DNA from: Heterocephalus glaber
Lineage: Eukaryota; Chordata; Mammalia; Rodentia; Bathyergidae
Reading direction: 5' to 3'
DNA length: 64,000 nucleotides
Assembly (NCBI RefSeq): GCF_000247695.1
Contig: NW_004624848.1
Location: 2,108,213 to 2,172,212, forward strand
The notes under the pieces are model-generated. The model was not told the origin of the DNA, searched no databases, and saw nothing but the letters and a program-made list of their open reading frames with translations. The translations under genes and the position numbers were made by a program. Positions 58,161 through 64,000 of the stretch are shown piece by piece (the first letter of the stretch is position 1; every line of letters begins with the position of its first letter).

Positions 58161-58954
58161 TACCATCTTGGGATTTGGACAGACAAGAGTTGACTATTTT
58201 CCTAAATCCTGGCTGTGTCCCACAACCTTGTTGCATGACAGCAAGTCTGCTCCCCTCTGTACTCCCTGAAGAGAGCACCTTCTCTGCTCCTAGCCTTCGC
58301 TTCAGGTTTTATCACTTTGCATTTGGAATGCTTTGATTGGGGGCAGTCCACATGCTTCCAGGACTAGAACCTGCGCAGTCTGGGAAAATCACACTAAGAA
58401 AAGAACATATGTGCCTATAAATGGTACATCTTCATCTGAGGAGTGGCTCCTATGCCCCAAGTACTGATGAGAATTCATTAGGAACTGCGTATTTTATTAT
58501 GAATGTTATATGACAATAAAAGGTTTAGGGAAAAGATCCATGATTTTGAAATAAAGCTCAGGAGTTGTAAGACCTTTCTGTTGTGTAGGGCCCTTCAGGA
58601 TTAGTGTCATAAGCTTCTAGGGGACACAGGGCCTCTGAAGTGAAGCTCCTCCCCCAGTCTCTTCCAACCTGGGTAGATCCTCTCTCTCCAATCCCAGGAT
58701 AACCCTTCTGCAGAAGCAGAGGAGACCAGTAAGTCAGAAAGAGACTCGTCTTTAATTTCCCCTGAAGTAGGAGAGAATGTAGTCAGTCTACTGGGAATGG
58801 ACTGGAGCTGATTGTGCCTAGAACTGTCAGAAATAATGTCTCAATAAATTATGCTGCCATGCAGAAGTGTAAAGAGAAAACTGCATACACCTTGTGAAAT
58901 CGCATTTGCGATCAATGGTGCACAATACTAACTTAAACCATTGTCCACATTTTT
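58161..58954. other. Unassigned intergenic DNA
   Basis: No gene or repeat recognised. Confidence 0.35.
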
Positions 58955-59445
58955 CTCCAAATGAAACATTCAGCCTTCACAAAGACGGAACTCTGTACTG
59001 TGATTATAGAGACGAACCTGGAGGTTGTTTTGCTAAGTAAAATGGGGCAGACACAGAAAGACACACACCACAGGTGCAAACTTAGAGGTGAAATTTTAAA
59101 AACTCAAGTCATGGAAGCAGAGAAAATAAAAGTGGTTGGTCTGAGTTGGGCAGGAGGATGGCGAAACAGAGAGATTTGGTCAAAGAGTATGACACTTGAA
59201 TGGGATGCAAATAATTTCTGCAGATTTACCTTACAGCATGGTGTCTATAATGAATAACTTAAAATTTACTAGGAGAGAGGTACTTCGGAAGTGCTCCTAC
59301 CATATACACAAAGGGATAATGAGCTAGCTCCATAGATGTGAAAATGGGCTCAATTGAAATCATTTCACAATGTTTGCATGTAATATCAAGACCTCACACC
59401 ATACTCTACAAGTACATATAGAACTATTTGTCAAATATGCTTCAA
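58955..59445 (+). mobile_element. L1M-type ORF2 end/3' UTR
   Basis: 'gacgaacctggaggttgttttgctaagtaaaatggggcagacacagaaagac' is the L1 ORF2-end/3' UTR junction. It is followed by an old 3' UTR ('ttcacaatgtttgcatgtaatatcaag', 'tactctacaagtacatatagaac'). A 98-codon frame through it is incidental. Confidence 0.75.
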
Positions 59446-59460
59446 GAAATATGGAAATTT

Positions 59461-59552
59461 AGGGCCGAGGATTTAGCTCAGTGGTTTCGCCCCCTGCTGT
59501 GCAAGTGCAAGGACCCGAGTCCGATTCCTGGTACCAAAAAAAAAAGAAAGAA
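59461..59552 (+). mobile_element. ID SINE with target-site duplication
   Basis: Subfamily A ID ('agggccgaggatttagctcag...ccccctgctgtgcaagtgc...ctggtacc') with an A/'aaag' tail. The 16-bp duplication agaaatatggaaattt (59445-59460) and agaaatatgaaaattt (59553-59568) differs at one base. Confidence 0.93.
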
Positions 59553-59568
59553 AGAAATATGAAAATTT

Positions 59569-59736
59569 TAAATCAGTATATAAAGATAAGACTAAATTTT
59601 ATCTGGCCTGCATGTCAACACTAGCAGATACCACCTGGAAAGGCCTGTTCCTAAGAGAGGTTGAATTCTCACTTCTCTTCTAGGTGCAGAGGTAACTACT
59701 AGATAAAGGCATCTTGTCTTAATTCAGTAACTTAAT
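59569..59736. other. Spacer between two ID elements
   Basis: No signal seen. Confidence 0.4.
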
Positions 59737-59750
59737 AAAGAAAACTTCTG

Positions 59751-59837
59751 GGCCAGGGATTTAGCTCTGTGGTGCTGCTGCCTGCCTCAAAAGCACAAGG
59801 TCCCGGATTCGATCCCCGGTACCAAAAGAAAAAAAGA
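59751..59837 (+). mobile_element. ID SINE with target-site duplication
   Basis: Subfamily B-like ID ('ggccagggatttagctctg...gctgcctgcctcaaaagcac...ccggattcgatccccggtacc') with an A/G tail. The 14-bp duplication aaagaaaacttctg (59737-59750) and aaagataacttctg (59838-59851) differs at one base. Confidence 0.93.
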
Positions 59838-59851
59838 AAAGATAACTTCTG

Positions 59852-60579
59852 TTAACAGAATTGAAAGTTAAACATCCAAGAGCTATTTATCCTATTAAGA
59901 TATTTATCCCCTTAACTAGACAATGATAATCTCTAGGAATCTGAAATAATTACAAATTCTGCATTGCTTGATTTTGAAATGTCTGTAAACACTGCAACCT
60001 GCTTTCATTCTTTATCTAATTTTTCCACAACCAAATTGTGAATGACATTGTTATGTAAAATATAATTCTCCTAGAGGACAATGAAAAGACAAGCCTTCCC
60101 AAATCACCCTTTCTAAGTACTGAATATTAGTTCAATAAATTACAATTTTAGGGACAACTCTACCATAATAATCAGTGAATGAGTCAATCGTGTTGATTTT
60201 TTTACTTAGTGTTTGGTTTATTGAAAAGGTCTCTGGCAAACCTACCTACCTTGAAACAATTCTTTACTTCACCAATGAATCTGGTTTTACTGCAAACTCC
60301 ACCACATGATGCACATCAAATGTTAAATAGCATCACACTTGCCATACATCTTTTACTTCCAACATGTGTGATACCTCCAATATCTTCATACTAAAAAAGT
60401 TTGAGTCACACTGAAGACATTCCCATGTGAATGTGTTTTGTGCATAAAAATAATTAGCCTAGTTAATAAATATTATAAGAAATTATTTATTGGACAAGGC
60501 TACAATTGAAAGAAATCTGTATTGCCTCAGCATGGATGTACTATTCAAAGAAAACCGCTGCAAAGAGTCTGCTATTTTT
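59852..60579. other. AT-rich unique DNA
   Basis: No gene or repeat recognised. Confidence 0.4.
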
Positions 60580-60800
60580 CTAGGTGTGATGATGTTTTTT
60601 GTTTTTGTTTTTGTTTTGGTACCGGGGATCGAACTCGGGTCCTTGCGCTTATGCAGCAGGCAGCAAAACCACTGAGCTAAATCCCCGGCTCTAGGTGTGA
60701 TGATGGACACCTGGGCCAAGGCAGGAGGATCGGGCCAGTTTGCACTCTAAGAATCTGAAACCAGCCTGAACGGCATAGCAAGATCCTGGCTCAAAAAACA
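60580..60800 (+). mobile_element. B1 SINE interrupted by an ID
   Basis: The B1 start 'taggtgtgatgatg' (60581-60594) resumes at 60692 as 'taggtgtgatgatggacacctgggccaaggcaggaggatc...ctgaaaccagcctgaacggcatagcaagatcctggctc'. The split is the target duplication of an antisense ID, so B1 is the older element. The right end is near 60795. Confidence 0.8.
60595..60690 (-). mobile_element. ID SINE, antisense, nested in B1, with target-site duplication
   Basis: Antisense ID: T-rich 'tttttgtttttgtttttg', then 'gtaccggggatcgaactcgggtccttgcgcttatgcagcaggc...accactgagctaaatccccggc'. Subfamily A. The perfect 15-bp duplication ctaggtgtgatgatg lies at 60580-60594 and 60691-60705. The body is close to consensus with CpGs kept, suggesting a young copy. 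Confidence 0.95.
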
Positions 60801-62880
60801 GTCACTGTGTAAAACTGACTTGAATGGTAATGAAGTACTTGGATCTACATTGTAATTTTACACATAGTTTGTATAACTGGTAGTTTTAGAAAGGGATGCA
60901 AATTTACAACAAAATTGTGAATTATATATAGGGAGGCATCCATGGTCCTCTGTGTCCCAGAAAGAAGCATTGTGCTGTTTCATGGTCCAGATAATTAGAG
61001 AAAGTGAAAGTTGCTTCACATGTTGACTAAAAGCAATGAATATCTTGCCTTATTCCCTAACAAACCAGTAAACAAAGAAACAAACATAAAAGCTAAACAA
61101 AACCACCTGGTCGGCTTACAATGACTCACTAGTTCACTATGAGAGTTCAAAACTCTTCATGAGTATTTTGCTGCTTTACTAGCAATTAAATTATTTAAAC
61201 TACTTCCTGACTACATTGCTCACCTGGGAAAGTTAATTAACTATTTCAGTGTGCTGGGGCATCATGAGGGCACAATTTCTGTACTGCAGAACAATGTGAC
61301 CTTACAAGTCATAGAAGCAGACCCAGGGTTTAAACCAAAATGAAGTTTTTTGTAACCAAATATTGTATTTCACCCCGAGTAAATCAACAGGAAGCAATCT
61401 TTAAGTCTGTCAAATATATTACCTCAGTACATAATATTCACACAGAAGTCATTAAAGTTTTAGCAAGGTGACAAAGTTTCAAAATTGTTTGTTTCAGAAT
61501 ATGGTATGGTTTTCTTCCCAAATATACCTTTTAACTAAAATTTTAATTTGCTTAAAGATGGAAAAAGAAAATGTAGATAGTTAAGGAAACATGCCCAAGC
61601 GGAAACATAAAAACTATACAAATATTAAAATTTCGGTGGAAGAATAATACCCCATTTTCATTATTTATGTAAGAGAGCAAAATAAAAACCAGACAACTTA
61701 TCATTTAATGACCAATCTATTCTATATGGTTATTTTATATGGTTATTTAATAACCATTCTATTTTAAGATTATTTTCAATATAAAATGGCTATATGCATA
61801 CTGTGGAGAAGGAAAAATTGTACCTAAATGCACAATCAAACATTAGTAGAGTTTGTGTTGGAAGATAGTATGCCACATGCAGCGTGCTGTATACAGAGAG
61901 GTGCCTGGCTCCTTCTCCTAAAACCAGTTCCTCAGTTGATCTAATTGGTCTATGTGTCCCATGAGCATCATCTCAGATATGCATTTAAGCATATTAAATA
62001 AAAGTATGCTTTTTTAAAGACATGTATTCATACAGTATATGGTATTTTGAAACTAGCATATTTTTAATGAAAAAGTATTTTCCATAATAATTTCTAATAC
62101 TCCATTCTTCATAAGGACATCCCAGTGAATAATTGTATGAATATTATTCATTTAAATAATCTCCAATTATTAAGAGCTTAGTCAGTTCCGTGTTTTTTAT
62201 TCTTTTCATAATACTGGAATATTTCATTATTTATTTAGCTATAACCTCCCCCAAATTTCTAGAAATAGAATTAATATATCAATTATCTTAACTTTTCTAA
62301 ATTGATCATTATTATATAATTGCCTGGTCACAAACACTAAAAGGTTATTATTTTTTTCCAATATTCCTTAAATTAGCTGTTCTCCATTTGTTTAGGCTCT
62401 GTATATTTGATAAAATAATAATATTTCACTATTTTTTAAATTTATATTAATTTTTTGATTGATGCTATTATTAACCATGTATATTCTAATTCTGATTTCT
62501 CATGTTTTTTAAAAAACTATAAAGGTTGACCTTTCTTTCTGATTAATATGTGCTTTTTATGTAAAGGATACTAGTTTGCTTCTTTTTTAAGGGAGAAAAT
62601 GTTAATTTTGGCTCATATAGTTGCTTTTTCCGTACAGGAATGGAAGAAAGTTTGTATGTGTTATAATTTATACTTTTTCCATTTTCCAAATTTTATATTT
62701 TTACTGACAGAATTTTTCTGTCATAGACACACCTGAGAGGAATTTTGTATTCATATTTTAATATTTTTTCGTTATTGTTTATTGTTTATTCTCCATAGCA
62801 AGACCACATAAAGCAAACAAGCACCTTTCTAGCAAACTTTCATGATTATTTTTTTCACTTGAAAAATATTTATACCTTTG
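60801..62880. other. AT-rich unique intergenic DNA
   Basis: About 2.1 kb, very AT-rich towards 62-62.8 kb. No gene or element recognised. A short duplicated phrase ('tatatggttattt') occurs at 61722-61747. Confidence 0.45.
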
Positions 62881-63230
62881 GTGTTTTGCTGTAAGGATCG
62901 CTGTTAAGATGCAACTGTTTCTGTTTCTGACTACTGATCCACTGGAGCCGACACATCTGGGTGAACGATCGCTATTGACATCCTGTTGGTGGTGCTGCAC
63001 TTTCCCGTTCATCTTGCTGATTCTCCATATGGGGACACAGTGAAGATGGCCATGGTTGAGACTAAAGTGAGTTACCAAGCCTGTTCAAACATTTGGCCAC
63101 TTGGCGAGAGATATCGCTGTAGCGTTCATTTTCTCCCCCAGAATCTTATTGTCATTATCCTCGAATGTTTGTTTTTCCAAAAAATTTTCATAGCCACTTC
63201 GTGGAGTTCTGAAACATAGCTGTAATTTTG
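62880..63230 (-). other. Unassigned CpG-bearing block with a minus-strand frame
   Basis: This ~350-bp island in very AT-rich DNA holds several CpGs ('gaacgatcgctattgac', 'cttggcgagagatatcgctg'). The minus strand is open for 99 codons (63078-62779). The frame has polar, protein-like content (…DVNSDRSPRCVGSSGSVVRNRNS…), but I recognise no domain. It could be a processed pseudogene, an LTR piece or a conserved element. I cannot name it. Confidence 0.3.
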
Positions 63231-63639
63231 ACAGGTTACACTGTATTGAAATATTCCTTTGGGATGTGCAGCATGTTTGAATATCGCTTACAATAATAAG
63301 AAGTCATGTATTAACTCAGTAAAGTGACTGTGCTCACCACAACACTGCCTTCTCGGGTATCATGTTTTCATGGCTCTTCCTAATAGACAGGTTAAAAATT
63401 AATATGTAATTACTTAAAAATTTCCCATTATGAAGCCTCTATAAATTCTTGAGTTCCTTCCTAGGCATTTTAATCTTCAAGTCATTGATGATCTTCTAAG
63501 AACCACATTTTATCATTCTTTTTGGGTAATCATCTTTTCATAAACATTTTAAAGTCTTGGTCAGCCTCAGTATTTGACCTGAGGCAGAGCTAGGCAGAGG
63601 GATCTTGTGGTGTGTTTTAGGAGGCAGAAAGTTTCTTGG
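63231..63639. other. AT-rich unique DNA
   Basis: No signal recognised. Confidence 0.4.
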
Positions 63640-63800
63640 CTGTGTCTTTTACTGAGCAATTCTGGGTCAGATACTTCACATCTTTCAACTGCTGAATCCA
63701 CACTTCTAAAATGTGGATGCCAAAGATACTAATACGATCTAATAGTTTTGTTATTAGGATTGCTGCACATAAACTAGGTACTTAATAAGTGGTATTTTTA
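63640..63800 (+). mobile_element. MIR SINE, sense
   Basis: 'aattctgggtcagatacttcacatctttcaactgctg...ctaaaatgtggatgccaaagatac' and 'actaggtacttaataagtggta' follow the 3' half of MIR in sense. Diverged. Confidence 0.65.
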
Positions 63801-64000
63801 TTGCTTCTGAGTAAATCTCATGTTAATGTAGTGTATTTAACATGATCATAATTGACTAAACTTATTAAAATTATTCCTGTAATGAAGGGCAGACATATTT
63901 GAGCCAATGGTTTCCATTTATCCTTTGTTTTGCCTCTTAGATCTTATGTTAATATGTGCAAAAGGTTGCTAGTACTTGACTGTTGTCCACATACTTCTGC
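63801..64000. other. AT-rich window end
   Basis: No signal recognised. Confidence 0.4.

Noticed and set aside
4462..60690. tRNA genes at sites with 'tagctcagtgg' and 'ggttcgatcc'-like boxes
   Set aside because: The boxes belong to ID SINEs with A tails and target duplications. The bodies do not keep a full tRNA cloverleaf and the copies are dispersed.
1..64000. CRISPR array, bacterial operon, phage or plasmid origin
   Set aside because: No regularly spaced repeats, no operon-like coding density, and an abundance of mammalian SINEs, LINEs and LTRs.

Overview
The window looks like gene-poor intergenic (or deep intronic) DNA from a rodent nuclear genome. It is AT-rich. I found no open reading frame that reads as a host protein, no convincing exon, no rRNA or tRNA gene, no CRISPR array and no bacterial or phage signal. 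The reading frames of recognisable origin come from transposable elements. The rodent call rests on SINEs. Fourteen full or partial ID elements (tRNA-Ala/BC1-derived, with a 'tagctcagtgg' A box) are present, together with 7SL-derived B1 elements and dimeric B1-dID elements. The murid B2 SINE was not seen. B1-dID without B2 suggests a non-murid rodent (guinea-pig-related, squirrel, beaver or dormouse lineage). The ID consensus seems closest to hystricomorph types, but that last step is a tentative memory-based inference.

Layout. 1-13 kb: an L1 3' tail with a G-rich polypurine tract, ERV/MaLR-type LTR remnants, four ID copies, an L1 3' fragment at 9.8-10.6 kb and a MIR. 13-20 kb: an LTR, an ID, a second L1 3' tail, then the longest L1 (5' UTR, ORF1 and the ORF2 endonuclease part), split by a 432-bp solo LTR with a 5-bp target duplication. 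20-26 kb: B1, B1-dID, ID and a hAT remnant in otherwise unique DNA. 26.6-31.5 kb: an old L1M/HAL1-like block split by an ID, an L1 3' end, and an antisense L1 5' half (47-bp promoter-like monomers, ORF1, start of ORF2) that ends abruptly at an ID fragment. 31.5-42.7 kb: a pyrimidine tract, an inverted pair of mariner remnants, B1-dIDs, a 5'-inverted ('twin-primed') L1 with matching 16-bp target duplications, and a Tigger-like MITE. 43-51 kb: mariner, B1 and a cluster of four MaLR LTRs. 51-64 kb: a (GT)n microsatellite, MIR, L2, hAT, LTR, an uncharacterised ~170-bp direct repeat, an L1M 3' end, three IDs (one nested in a B1) and a final MIR.

There is no operon or pathway here. The relationships that can be read are insertion order and mechanism: target-site duplications, nesting, inversion and truncation. 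I found no new biological system. The most informative items are the twin-primed L1, the L1/ID junction, the L1 monomer array, the conserved G-quadruplex motif in three L1 tails, the two co-existing ID subfamilies, the mariner palindrome and the unidentified direct repeat near 57-58 kb.
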